From Abditibacteriaceae bacterium (lineage in GTDB: Bacteria; Armatimonadota; Abditibacteriia; Abditibacteriales; Abditibacteriaceae): a stretch of 64,000 nt of DNA. Position numbers and translations under genes: made by a program. The stretch spans positions 62,001 to 126,000 of the forward strand of contig JAFAZH010000032.1 of NCBI GenBank assembly GCA_019239895.1, in the 5' to 3' direction. Under the pieces are notes generated by a model. The model was given only the letters and a program-made list of their open reading frames with translations. It was not told the origin of the DNA and searched no databases. Positions within the stretch are counted from its first letter, which is position 1, and each line of letters begins with the position of its first letter. This document shows, piece after piece, positions 7,653 through 15,985 of the stretch.

Positions 7653-8600
7653 TGCTGCCTCAGTCTTATCAGGTTTGACCTGGGGCTTTGATTTGGCGCG
7701 AGGCTTCTTGAGTTCCACTGAGGTGCCCTGGCAGGTGGGGCAGAAGTAGATAATGCGGGTGCGTTCGCCTTCCTCATCTTCGCGTGTTACCTGACGCAAC
7801 TGGCGCACGATGTCGCCACAGTGCAGGCAGGGGAGGTTGGTGCGACGAAAGACGTAATGGCGGGTGCCGTATTCACGGCCTGGACGATAGACGAGAGAAT
7901 CGTCGCCCTTCATGCGAGTGCGCAGATCATCCGGTACGGTGGCGCTGGTGATGTAAGCTCTTTGCGCCATAAGCGGAATGGAGCGGCAGAGGCAGTCTAT
8001 TGCAGATTGCTCTAAATCACTCACCCGTTTCCAGGGGTCGAGGCGACAGTCAAAGAGAATCTCGGCACGCAGGTAATTGCCGATACCTGCCACAATTTGC
8101 TGATCCAATAAGGCCGCACCAACGGTGCGCTGTTGGTTTTCTGACTTGAGCAGCCGATTGAGAAAAGCCTCTGTATCAAAACTACCGTGATAAGGGAGAA
8201 TATCAGGGCCAAGGCTGCCTAAATACTCGACTTGCTCAACTGGATTGCCCTGACCAACTTCAAAAACCGGGGCCGAAAAGAGAATCGCAATAACATCGGC
8301 AGTCGCAATGCGTGCTCGTTCACGGCGATCCACCGGAATTGGTTCGGTGTTGGGCAACACCTGCCAGCGGCCCCACATCATCAGGTGCGAGTGAAAATAG
8401 AAGCCATCTTGCAGGATGCCAATTAAATGTTTACCGTGCGAGTACACTTGCTCCACGCGCTTGCCGATGAGAATGTTGGGATGCTCTTGCAACCACAGGC
8501 GCGCGCCTTTGGTGCGCGCGGTGAAGACTTCGATGGGCTTGCCAGCGAGTGCTTTATGAATGGCAGCGGCGTGTTTGCGGACTTCCGGGCCTTCTGGCAT
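7629..8600 (-). CDS. Formamidopyrimidine/endonuclease VIII-type DNA glycosylase (Fpg/Nei family)
   Basis: Base excision repair enzyme removing oxidised bases, with AP-lyase activity; 323 residues. It begins MPEGPEVRKHA, with catalytic Pro2 and Glu3 after Met removal, and has a conserved Lys in the SHGKHL region. The helix-two-turn-helix is around 165-190 (VGAALLDQQIVAGIGNYLRAE). The C-terminal zinc finger is C-x2-C...C-x2-C (CLHCGD and CPTCQG), here with a longer than usual insertion DEEGERTR. A Lys-rich tail follows, and its last seven residues come from an inverted repeat arm. It lies 19 bases after the cytochrome gene on the same strand. Fpg versus Nei specificity is undecided. Confidence 0.9.
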   Translation of the reverse strand: MPEGPEVRKHAAAIHKALAGKPIEVFTARTKGARLWLQEHPNILIGKRVEQVYSHGKHLIGILQDGFYFHSHLMMWGRWQVLPNTEPIPVDRRERARIATADVIAILFSAPVFEVGQGNPVEQVEYLGSLGPDILPYHGSFDTEAFLNRLLKSENQQRTVGAALLDQQIVAGIGNYLRAEILFDCRLDPWKRVSDLEQSAIDCLCRSIPLMAQRAYITSATVPDDLRTRMKGDDSLVYRPGREYGTRHYVFRRTNLPCLHCGDIVRQLRQVTREDEEGERTRIIYFCPTCQGTSVELKKPRAKSKPQVKPDKTEAAPTRKRAG

Positions 8601-8619
8601 GGTTTTATCTTTTCATCAA

Positions 8620-9306
8620 TTAAGGCGCAGGAGCCTTGATCGGTGTGTTATGGGAGTAAGCGACTTGCGCCGGATTGAGCAAGGTCTTAACGCCCTCTTT
8701 TTCGGCGGAAATTTGAGTCTTGCTCCAATCTATATCGCCAGTCACGGTAGCTGTCCAGCTATGGTCATCTACTTTAGCTTCTACGGTTTTATCGCTCATC
8801 GTAACTTTGACCGCCGCGTCCGGTGTGACTTCGCCAGTGAGCGTGGCAGTGGCGGAGCCGATGCCCTCAATATGAGTGAGAACAAGAAACGGACGCTTAT
8901 CTACGAGACTGCGATGGTAAGCCGTTTCTATATCTAATTTCGGGTCATCCAGTGGCGCATTGCCCGGCCCGTCCGCCATGCGCTTCACGACTTGGCGCAA
9001 TTGGTCATCCGTGAGTTTCTGTCCAAAAGTTGGGCCATAGAAGGAACCATTGGGGCCATGACAGCGGGCGCAGTTATCCGCAAAGTAATCCATCGGCGTA
9101 AATTCAGTGGGGGCCGCTTTAGGGGATGACCCCTGAGTTGGGGCCGCTTGCAAAGGGATGAATTGCGGCTCTGCAAAAGCGGAGGCGGCATAAAGCGTTG
9201 GCGAAGGTAACGTCTTCCCATATCGCTTGGGAATCAGGGGCGACAATGCCATGAGAGCTAACCCACAGGCAACACCGGATAGAGAATTTAAGAGATGAGA
9301 CTTCAT
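8620..9306 (-). CDS. Secreted c-type cytochrome, single haem
   Basis: Predicted periplasmic or lipid-free secreted cytochrome of 228 residues starting at ATG 9306 (MKSHLLNSLSGVACGL, signal peptide). The longer frame would start inside the region next to a repeat. One haem-binding site CARCHG follows DYFADN, with the Met of VKRMADGPGN a plausible axial ligand. The C-terminal ~90 residues form a separate beta-rich domain (TATLTGEVTPDAAVKVTMSD) with no haem motif. The upstream neighbour on the same strand is a sorbosone/glucose dehydrogenase-like protein, so this cytochrome is a likely electron acceptor for it. That pairing is inferred from adjacency. Confidence 0.82.
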   Translation of the reverse strand: MKSHLLNSLSGVACGLALMALSPLIPKRYGKTLPSPTLYAASAFAEPQFIPLQAAPTQGSSPKAAPTEFTPMDYFADNCARCHGPNGSFYGPTFGQKLTDDQLRQVVKRMADGPGNAPLDDPKLDIETAYHRSLVDKRPFLVLTHIEGIGSATATLTGEVTPDAAVKVTMSDKTVEAKVDDHSWTATVTGDIDWSKTQISAEKEGVKTLLNPAQVAYSHNTPIKAPAP

Positions 9307-9361
9307 ATAATAGTGGTATAGTGCGCGGGGCGTGCCCGTATCAGCGGGCACGCCTTGGGCG

Positions 9362-9502
9362 GGGCCTATAAAAGACTCGGCAGGAAGGCTAAAGCCGACC
9401 GTCCTCTGGACGGTAAGGGGGCACGATGAATCATGCCCCTACGTGGCGTCCAACGGACGTTTGGCAGCAAAGCTGCCTTCCTGCCGAGTCTTTTATAGGC
9501 CC
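9362..9502. repeat. Palindromic element family A, copy 1
   Basis: Perfect 28-bp arms at 9362-9389 and 9475-9502 (outer core GGGCCTATAAAAGACTCGG, inner core GGCAGGAAGGC). Inside are three further hairpins: ACCGTCC/GGACGGT, CGTCC/GGACG and GGCAGC/GCTGCC, plus a GGGGCATGAT-like palindromic spacer. This copy is inverted relative to those at 27152, 46445 and 50640. It lies between the dehydrogenase and cytochrome genes. Confidence 0.9.
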
Positions 9503-9513
9503 GACGATGCCTG

Positions 9514-10758
9514 TTAGCGCGCGCCCGTGTAGGTGATGCGATAGATGCGAGAACCCTGGTCGGAAGTGAAGAGCATGGAGCCATCGGGGGCTTCTACACA
9601 ATCTACCGGGCGGGCCAATACATCATTGCCATTGGCGGCCAAGGTGCTGACAATTAATTGTGAGCCATAGGGCTGGCCTGTCATGGTATCGAACAAAATA
9701 CTTTCCACGCGATAGCCGACTTTCTTGGTGCTATTCCAGGAGCCGTGATAAGCAACCCAGGCGTTACCTTTCTGCCCTGGAAAATAATCTTTGGTCACGA
9801 AAGTCCATCCATTGCCTGCCCAGTGCGCGCCCGCCGACCACGCCGGGGGAATCGTCTTGGCGATAAGCTCCAAAATATCAGGCCGATTGAGATACTCCGG
9901 GCGCGGTAGCCTATCGCCAACGACAAACGGGTGCCCATAGAAGCCATCCTGCACGTAGTGGTTGAACTCTTCGGGTGGCACCGCATCCGTGAGCGGTTGC
10001 TTGCTTAAACCGGAACCAGCGGGTGGTTGCCATTTGCCTTCACCCAGCGGCCCGCCAAAGTTATCACTGCCATGATCGCTGCCCCAGATTTCATCGGTGC
10101 CCGGACGCAGCATCAACTTCTCGGTATTGCGAATGCCGGAGCAAAAGAGGCGCTTATTGCCGCCGTTGAGGTCGTAGCGCCAGATTTTCTCACGGTCATC
10201 CCCCGTGTGGTCGCTCAGGTTTTGGTCATCGCCAATCGAGGTGTAAATCGAGTCATTGGTGACGAGGATCGAACGCCACCAGTGACCCCCGCCGGAGGGT
10301 AATTGGCCCTCAGGAATGACAGTCACGACTTCATCGGCCACACCATCGCCGTTGGTGTCGCGTCCTTTATAAATTGATCCGCTCTGGGTAAACCACAGCC
10401 AGCCATCGTGCCATTGCAGGCCGTGGACAGTAGGCTTACCAGTGATGAATTTGCCGAGTGTCTGATAGGTGCCGTCGCCTTTATCTTTTAGGGTGAGAAT
10501 AGTGCCCCGGCCTGGTTGAGAGAGATAAAGAGTGCCCTTGTCATCAAACTGGATAAAACGGGCTTCGCCTAAGTGGTCGGCAGCGAGAGTCACGCGGTAG
10601 CCGGGCCGCACCGTAAAAGCTGGCACGCCGGGGCCAACGCTTCCGGTCGGCGCATCGGCGGCAGAGACGCGGTGAGAAGGCGTCAGGAGTTGGGCGGCTG
10701 TCAGTAAGGCAGAAAAAATCGCCAGCGGCGCAATGGCCTGGCGAGTCCGGTGAGTCAT
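9514..10758 (-). CDS. Secreted sorbosone/glucose dehydrogenase-type beta-propeller (PQQ-type)
   Basis: 414 residues with an N-terminal signal peptide (hydrophobic ~8-30, ending VSAADA). The body is a six-bladed propeller of the soluble PQQ-dependent sugar dehydrogenase/sorbosone dehydrogenase family. Recognisable elements are RFIQFDDKGTLYLSQPGRG, GHWWRSILVTNDSIYTSIGD, IRNTEKLMLRPGTDEIWGSD, HWAGNGWTFVTKDYFPG, AYHGSWNSTKKVGYRV and RPVDCVEAPDGSMLFTSDQG. A calcium-binding-like DTNGDGVADE loop is present. It probably oxidises a sugar aldehyde outside the cytoplasm and passes electrons to the neighbouring cytochrome. No PQQ biosynthesis gene is nearby, and the exact substrate is unknown. Confidence 0.83.
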   Translation of the reverse strand: MTHRTRQAIAPLAIFSALLTAAQLLTPSHRVSAADAPTGSVGPGVPAFTVRPGYRVTLAADHLGEARFIQFDDKGTLYLSQPGRGTILTLKDKGDGTYQTLGKFITGKPTVHGLQWHDGWLWFTQSGSIYKGRDTNGDGVADEVVTVIPEGQLPSGGGHWWRSILVTNDSIYTSIGDDQNLSDHTGDDREKIWRYDLNGGNKRLFCSGIRNTEKLMLRPGTDEIWGSDHGSDNFGGPLGEGKWQPPAGSGLSKQPLTDAVPPEEFNHYVQDGFYGHPFVVGDRLPRPEYLNRPDILELIAKTIPPAWSAGAHWAGNGWTFVTKDYFPGQKGNAWVAYHGSWNSTKKVGYRVESILFDTMTGQPYGSQLIVSTLAANGNDVLARPVDCVEAPDGSMLFTSDQGSRIYRITYTGAR

Positions 10759-10839
10759 AAATTCCTTTCGTATCTTGCTTCTAATAAAATCAAAACCTTA
10801 GTCAAAAGTATAACGGATATTGTCCTTAGGCTACGCAGA

Positions 10840-10951
10840 CCCGCCGCTAAAGCAGCGGGCTGAACCTGCAAGCCCCCTGGACGGGGCTAAGGGTGCGTCG
10901 TCAGCCCGGTTCACCGGGCTTTTACTCTCAGCCGGCTGCTTTAGCGGCGGG
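10840..10951. repeat. Inverted repeat, 'CCGCCxCTxAAGCAG' family (copy 2)
   Basis: 24-bp arms at 10840-10863 and 10928-10951 with one mismatch (core CCCGCCGCTAAAGCAG). It encloses a second hairpin built on AGCCCGGTTCACCGGGCT (10903-10920), identical to the one inside the copy at 7540-7652. It sits between divergent genes, 34 bases before the C45-type acyltransferase start. Confidence 0.9.
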
Positions 10952-10984
10952 AGTGCTTAATTGACGTTAAACCACTCTGTGCGT

Positions 10985-12238
10985 ATGATGTTAAGCGTGG
11001 GACAACCAGTTTTCTTAATCGGCCAATCTGACGAAGTCGGTGCGTTGCAAGGCGAATTACAACGTGCTGTCTTGACCAACCGTATTGAGCGTCTTCTCCA
11101 TCGTGCCCAGGAAAGCCAGGCTACTGACCTACTTGCAGCCAGAGCGCAACGCTTTACGGAACTCTTAGACGATGCGGCTCCGCATTGGTTGCAAGAAGCG
11201 CAAGCCATCGCTGCCGCTGCCGGTCTTGAGCCGTGGCACCTGCTCGCGCTGAATTGCTTGCCGGGAGATTTCTGGGGCGAACGTTATAGCTCTGCGCCGT
11301 TGGGTGAGGGGCAAAGTGGTGACGAACTTGTCAACGCCTATGAAGCGCAGGGCTATGAACCACTGTTAGGCGGCGACTGCACCACGTTTTTTGGCCTGGG
11401 CGAAGCCACCATTTCCGGTGAGACGCTATTTCATAAGAACCGTGAAGAGCGCGACGAAATACAGTGCATCTATATTAAACAAATTGAGGGTTTTAACCGC
11501 TTTGTGGGGGCAGGTGATATTGGCAACCTGGGCACGGCGCATCTGCACACCGAAGATTACTGGGTGGGAGCTAACAATACAGGCTCTCCCGTGCCACCCA
11601 CAGAATTTGAAGACTGTGCCTTAAGTGATTCTCACGTCTTACGCTATTTAGCGGAGCATTGTGCCTCTTTAGATGAAATTGTGCCTGCCTTGGAAGACCT
11701 GGTTGCTCGCCGATTATTGGGCGGCGGGGGAGCCAATACTGGTATGATTCTACTTTTTGCGGATGCCGGGCGTGGTCTGATTGTCGAGGCGACTTCGCGC
11801 CGTCTGGCCTATCGCTGGTTTAAAGAGAGTGGCGATATGGCCGTGCGGTCTAATCATTTTATTCTGCCCGAAATGCAAGCCTACTGCTTATCGCCTCTGC
11901 CTGGCAGCGTGCGGCGCTACGAGCGTGCTATGCAGTTATGGGAAAGTCAACAGGGCTATGCCAGCATCCCAACCTGTGGTGAAATTGGGCGCGACCGCGA
12001 TGGTGTGCCTTATGCTATCTGCCGCAATCCCTCTGACAAATTAGGTAGCGTTACTGTTTCTACCTCAACCGCCACTATTAGCTCCCATGACGACCGCCGC
12101 TGCCAGACCCATTTTCGCAATTGTCACCCCGCTTATACTCCGGCTCTTATCGTAGCTCCGCTCGACCGAGTTTCCGATTCTGACTTAGTTTCCGGTGTTC
12201 ATAATCAAGAATGGCGGCGTTATCGGGCTTGGGCCTGA
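10985..12238 (+). CDS. C45-family peptidase / acyl-CoA:6-APA acyltransferase-like protein
   Basis: N-terminal nucleophile-type enzyme related to isopenicillin N acyltransferase and peptidase family C45; 417 residues. The hallmark is GGDCTTFFGLGEAT at residues ~129-142, where Cys132 would become the N-terminal nucleophile after self-cleavage, followed by LFHKNREERDE. Further family motifs are YWVGANNTGSPV, SDSHVLRYLAE, NTGMILLFADAGRGLIVEA and VRSNHFILPEM. ATG 10985 is chosen over TTG 10961; neither has a clear Shine-Dalgarno. It has no signal peptide, so it is probably cytoplasmic. The substrate (acyl amide or beta-lactam-like) is unknown. Confidence 0.8.
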   Translation: MMLSVGQPVFLIGQSDEVGALQGELQRAVLTNRIERLLHRAQESQATDLLAARAQRFTELLDDAAPHWLQEAQAIAAAAGLEPWHLLALNCLPGDFWGERYSSAPLGEGQSGDELVNAYEAQGYEPLLGGDCTTFFGLGEATISGETLFHKNREERDEIQCIYIKQIEGFNRFVGAGDIGNLGTAHLHTEDYWVGANNTGSPVPPTEFEDCALSDSHVLRYLAEHCASLDEIVPALEDLVARRLLGGGGANTGMILLFADAGRGLIVEATSRRLAYRWFKESGDMAVRSNHFILPEMQAYCLSPLPGSVRRYERAMQLWESQQGYASIPTCGEIGRDRDGVPYAICRNPSDKLGSVTVSTSTATISSHDDRRCQTHFRNCHPAYTPALIVAPLDRVSDSDLVSGVHNQEWRRYRAWA

Positions 12239-12388
12239 TTTCTGCCCTTAATCTGTAAGCGGCAAAATTAGTGCGAAGAAAAGAGTTCTGAGCTTAAGAG
12301 TCGTGTAAAACGGTAACTTGGGGTTATGCTGAGGCTTTCTAAAGCATGAATTGAACAGGATAATTTCAACTGAGGCGTCGGAGATGGG

Positions 12389-15300
12389 GTGGGCACAACG
12401 TTGGACATAAAGCTTAGCCAGGAAGATAGTAGCCAGGTGGCACCAGTGGTAACACCTACTTATGCGTTACAGGGTGCTTCCTCACATTTAATGGCTCTGC
12501 TGGATGTGCAAAAAGAGGCAGTATCCCTTGGCTCTGACCTCACATCTGTCCTCAAACTCGCAATTGAACACGCCCAACGATTGACTAGAGCCAATGGTGT
12601 TGCCGTTGTTAGCGGGGAAGAACTCTACTGTGAAGCTGCTACTGGGACATTAGCCGCTCAAGCAGGGCACACGTTAACCTTTCTTAACAGCCAATCGGTG
12701 GATAGTGATGTACCTGTGCGCTATGCTGATGTGCTGGGGGATAGCCATTTTGATCAAACGGCCTGTCCATTGGGTGCAACCCGCTCTTTGCTCATCGTTC
12801 CGCCGCCATCAAAGGAAACTCTCTTTGGACTGTTAGCCGTGGCCGAGCCAGCAAACGCCTTTACTGCTGAAGACGAATTTACTCTGCAATTCCTGGTGGG
12901 GCTTATCAATGCTGCCCAACAACAGGACAATGCGGTGAAGGCAAAACAGCAGGCGTTAGCGGAGCGTGATGTGGCTTTAAGCGCGCAACAGGACAGCGAA
13001 GACCGCCTGCGCCGTATTGCAGGAGCCGCTCAGGAAGGCATCTGGATGGTGGATGCACATTGCATCATCAGCTACGTCAATCTGCGCATGGCAGAAATGC
13101 TGGGCTATAGCCTGGAAGAGATTACTACACATTCTATCTTTGATTTTATTCATCAGGCCAGTCGTGCCGAGGCGGAAAGAGCGTTTGCCCAAGGCCAACA
13201 GGACATCCCGCAGCAGTTAGACCTCTGTTATCGCCGCAAAGATGGTAGTGACCTGTGGGCCATTGTTACCATCAATCCAACGCGTGATAGAGCCGGGGCT
13301 TTTAGTGGCGTGCTGGGCATGGTCAACGATATTACCGAGCGCAAGCAGGCGGAGGAATCCCTTGAAGCACAAGCAGCGATGTTGCGCGAGCAGGCACAAT
13401 TAATTGACCTGGCGCATGATGCGATTATTATCCGCGATATGAAGGGCACAATTATCTTCTGGAATCATGGAGCCGAAACAATATATGGTTGGCAGCGAGA
13501 AGAAGCCCTGGGCCACAACGCCAGTGCTTTGTTGCAGAGCCAGATGGATGTGCCCCCGGAAGAATTTAAGACTCAATTAACCGCAACCGGGCATTGGGAA
13601 GGAGAATTAACCCGCTCGACCCGTGATGGACAACATATAGTGGTGTCAAGTCGCTGGGCGCTCCAGTGTGATGGGCAAAATCAGCCGCTTTCGATGATTG
13701 AAATTAGTAATGACATCACCAGCCATAAACGAGCTGAAGCACGCCAGGCGGCTATGACCAGGGGGCTGCATGAAGTTTTAGCGATTGCCGATGAGTTAAT
13801 TAATTGTCCCGAAGTGGATTGTTTAACGCGGCGAGCCGTGGAATTGGTGCGTGAACGCTTGGGCGTAGAGCGTTGCGGTATGGTGCTGGTCGCCGAAGAT
13901 GGCGAACATCTGTTGGGCACTTATGGTACTGATATGCAAGGTCACACCACGGATGAGCGAGCCAATCGCTTTCCCAGAGATAATGCCCGCTTCTCCTATC
14001 TGGAGACATTGCCAGAAGGTCAGCGTTGGGTGCTACTAAAAGACAGCCCACAGGTCTACTGGGATGAGACAAAGATGGTGCGGGTCGGGAGAGGCTGGCA
14101 GGTGGCCACACCGATTCGTTCCAAACAGGGTGCAGTTGGTGTCTTTTTTAATGATGCCGCGATTACCGGCGCGCCTTTGGATCAGGTGCAGCAGGAACTT
14201 ATTGCTGTCTATTGCTCTCTGTTAGGCAATATCATTCAAGATAAGCGTTCAGAAGCGCAGGTGCGGCTACTAATCAATGGGGCACGGTGCATCCTCTGGC
14301 ACGCTTCGGTGCGAGAAAATGAATCGGGTTATCTGGACTGGAAGTTTCAGATGCCGGATGCCGAAGCTGCCAATCGTTTCCTGCCGTTGGCTAAGCTGCC
14401 TGGACAACTTTACGAGGAGGCTTGGGGTGAAGCGCGTTTGGCAGAAGATGTCGAGAGGATGAACCTAAACGCCGCGACAGCTTTAGAAAATGGCAAAACA
14501 GGATATACCCACGAGTTTCGCATTCGCCGCGCCGATGGCGATGTTCGCTGGTTGTTTGAGGACGTGCATATCGAGCCGCTACTACCTAAACAGTGGAGTA
14601 TGGTTGGCGTTTGTACCGACATCTCCGAATTGAAACGAGCTGAAAATAAGCTCAGGGAATTTGCAGCGCAACTGGAATGGAGTAACCGTGAGTTGCAGGA
14701 GTTTTCCTATGTGGCGTCACACGATCTCCAGGAACCGCTGCGCAAAATCCAAGCCTTTGGCGACCGCTTGAAGACCAAGCATGGCGATGCTTTAAATGAT
14801 GAAGCCCGCGACTATCTCGACCGGATGCAGAACGCGGCTCGCCGAATGCAGGTTTTAATTAATGATTTGCTGGCGTTTTCTCGTGTCACGACTAAGACTG
14901 TCCCTTTTACACCAATTGACCTCCGGGCCTTAATTCAGGATGTGCTGACGGATTTAGAGGTGCGCGTGGAGCAAAGTGGGGGACGGGTTGAAGTAGGCGA
15001 GTTACCAACTATTGAGGCTGACCCGTTGCAGATGCGGATGCTGTTTCAGAACTTAATTAGTAATGCCCTCAAATTTCAACGGGCTGGTGTTGCGCCCCAG
15101 GTTAGCATTCAGGGCGAGTTGCTTCCAGCGCGGGAAACTGCCCTGCTGTCTGCTGATGAGGAGGGTGGCGTTTGTAGGATAATAATAGAAGACAATGGTA
15201 TAGGGTTTGAAGAAAAATATACTGAGCGCATTTTTACCGTTTTTCAACGCTTGCACTCGCGTGAGGAATATGAAGGCACCGGTATCGGGTTAGCAATTTG

Positions 15301-15412
15301 CCGCAAAATCATAGAACGTCATGGTGGCCAGATCACGGCTCAAAGCGTGCCGGGGCAGGGGACAAAGTTCATTATGATGCTACCCGCGCTACAGCCCAAG
15401 CCAACGTCATAA
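12389..15412 (+). CDS. Multi-sensor histidine kinase (GAF-PAS-PAS-GAF-PAS-HisKA-HATPase)
   Basis: Cytoplasmic sensor kinase of 1007 residues with no membrane segment. Order of domains: degenerate GAF (~35-180), PAS (~205-315), PAS (~335-447), GAF (~457-617), PAS (~620-750), HisKA with phospho-acceptor His in SYVASHDLQEPLRKI (about residue 777), and HATPase (~865-1003) with N-box LISNALKF and DNGIGF. The DLQEPLRKI form of the H-box is typical of phytochrome-like kinases. The start is GTG 12389, with GGAG just upstream. It is followed 54 bases later by an Rcp1-type response regulator, its likely partner. The second GAF is clearly homologous to the GAF of the protein encoded at 15986. Confidence 0.9.
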   Translation: MGTTLDIKLSQEDSSQVAPVVTPTYALQGASSHLMALLDVQKEAVSLGSDLTSVLKLAIEHAQRLTRANGVAVVSGEELYCEAATGTLAAQAGHTLTFLNSQSVDSDVPVRYADVLGDSHFDQTACPLGATRSLLIVPPPSKETLFGLLAVAEPANAFTAEDEFTLQFLVGLINAAQQQDNAVKAKQQALAERDVALSAQQDSEDRLRRIAGAAQEGIWMVDAHCIISYVNLRMAEMLGYSLEEITTHSIFDFIHQASRAEAERAFAQGQQDIPQQLDLCYRRKDGSDLWAIVTINPTRDRAGAFSGVLGMVNDITERKQAEESLEAQAAMLREQAQLIDLAHDAIIIRDMKGTIIFWNHGAETIYGWQREEALGHNASALLQSQMDVPPEEFKTQLTATGHWEGELTRSTRDGQHIVVSSRWALQCDGQNQPLSMIEISNDITSHKRAEARQAAMTRGLHEVLAIADELINCPEVDCLTRRAVELVRERLGVERCGMVLVAEDGEHLLGTYGTDMQGHTTDERANRFPRDNARFSYLETLPEGQRWVLLKDSPQVYWDETKMVRVGRGWQVATPIRSKQGAVGVFFNDAAITGAPLDQVQQELIAVYCSLLGNIIQDKRSEAQVRLLINGARCILWHASVRENESGYLDWKFQMPDAEAANRFLPLAKLPGQLYEEAWGEARLAEDVERMNLNAATALENGKTGYTHEFRIRRADGDVRWLFEDVHIEPLLPKQWSMVGVCTDISELKRAENKLREFAAQLEWSNRELQEFSYVASHDLQEPLRKIQAFGDRLKTKHGDALNDEARDYLDRMQNAARRMQVLINDLLAFSRVTTKTVPFTPIDLRALIQDVLTDLEVRVEQSGGRVEVGELPTIEADPLQMRMLFQNLISNALKFQRAGVAPQVSIQGELLPARETALLSADEEGGVCRIIIEDNGIGFEEKYTERIFTVFQRLHSREEYEGTGIGLAICRKIIERHGGQITAQSVPGQGTKFIMMLPALQPKPTS

Positions 15413-15466
15413 ACAGTTCCATGTGCTTGGGTAATGCAGAACATAGAATGAGAGGGAGGATATTGC

Positions 15467-15967
15467 ATGATCGAACAAGGTAGACCCATCACGATCTTAA
15501 TGGCCGACGATGATGCCGATGATCGAATGTTAGCTGAGGAAGCCTTACAGGAAAGCCGCCTGGCTAATAACCTGTATTGTGTGACTGATGGCGAAGAACT
15601 GATGGACTTCCTGCATCACCGGGGAGAATATGCTGACCCGTCTAAATCGCCGCGCCCCGGCCTCATTCTGCTCGACCTTAATATGCCACGCAAGGACGGG
15701 CGTGAGGCGCTTAAGGAGATCAAGGCTGATCCATCTCTGCGCCGTATTCCAGTGGTTATTCTCACCACTTCGCAGGCCGAAGAAGATATTTATCGCACCT
15801 ATGACCTGGGCGCTAATTCCTTTATTACCAAGCCAGTAACTTTTGCGGGCTTAGTGGAGATTATGCGGGGCATTGGCAAGTATTGGATTGAAATCGTAGA
15901 ATTGCCCCACAATGGTAGCTCACCACAGAAGCCAGCACCACAAAGCGGCGGCTCCGAAGCTGCGTAG
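15467..15967 (+). CDS. Single-domain response regulator, Rcp1 type
   Basis: 166-residue stand-alone receiver. The acidic pocket is ADDDADD (residues 13-19), the phosphorylated Asp is D70 in LILLDLNMPRKDG, Thr is in VILTTS, and Lys is in FITKPV. The inserted HHRGEYADPSKSPRP loop before the Asp is typical of Rcp1-like regulators that pair with phytochrome-type kinases. GGGAGG lies about nine bases before ATG 15467. It follows the multi-sensor kinase and probably receives phosphate from it; there is no output domain. Confidence 0.92.
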   Translation: MIEQGRPITILMADDDADDRMLAEEALQESRLANNLYCVTDGEELMDFLHHRGEYADPSKSPRPGLILLDLNMPRKDGREALKEIKADPSLRRIPVVILTTSQAEEDIYRTYDLGANSFITKPVTFAGLVEIMRGIGKYWIEIVELPHNGSSPQKPAPQSGGSEAA

Positions 15968-15985
15968 ACCTTAAAGCAAGATGTG

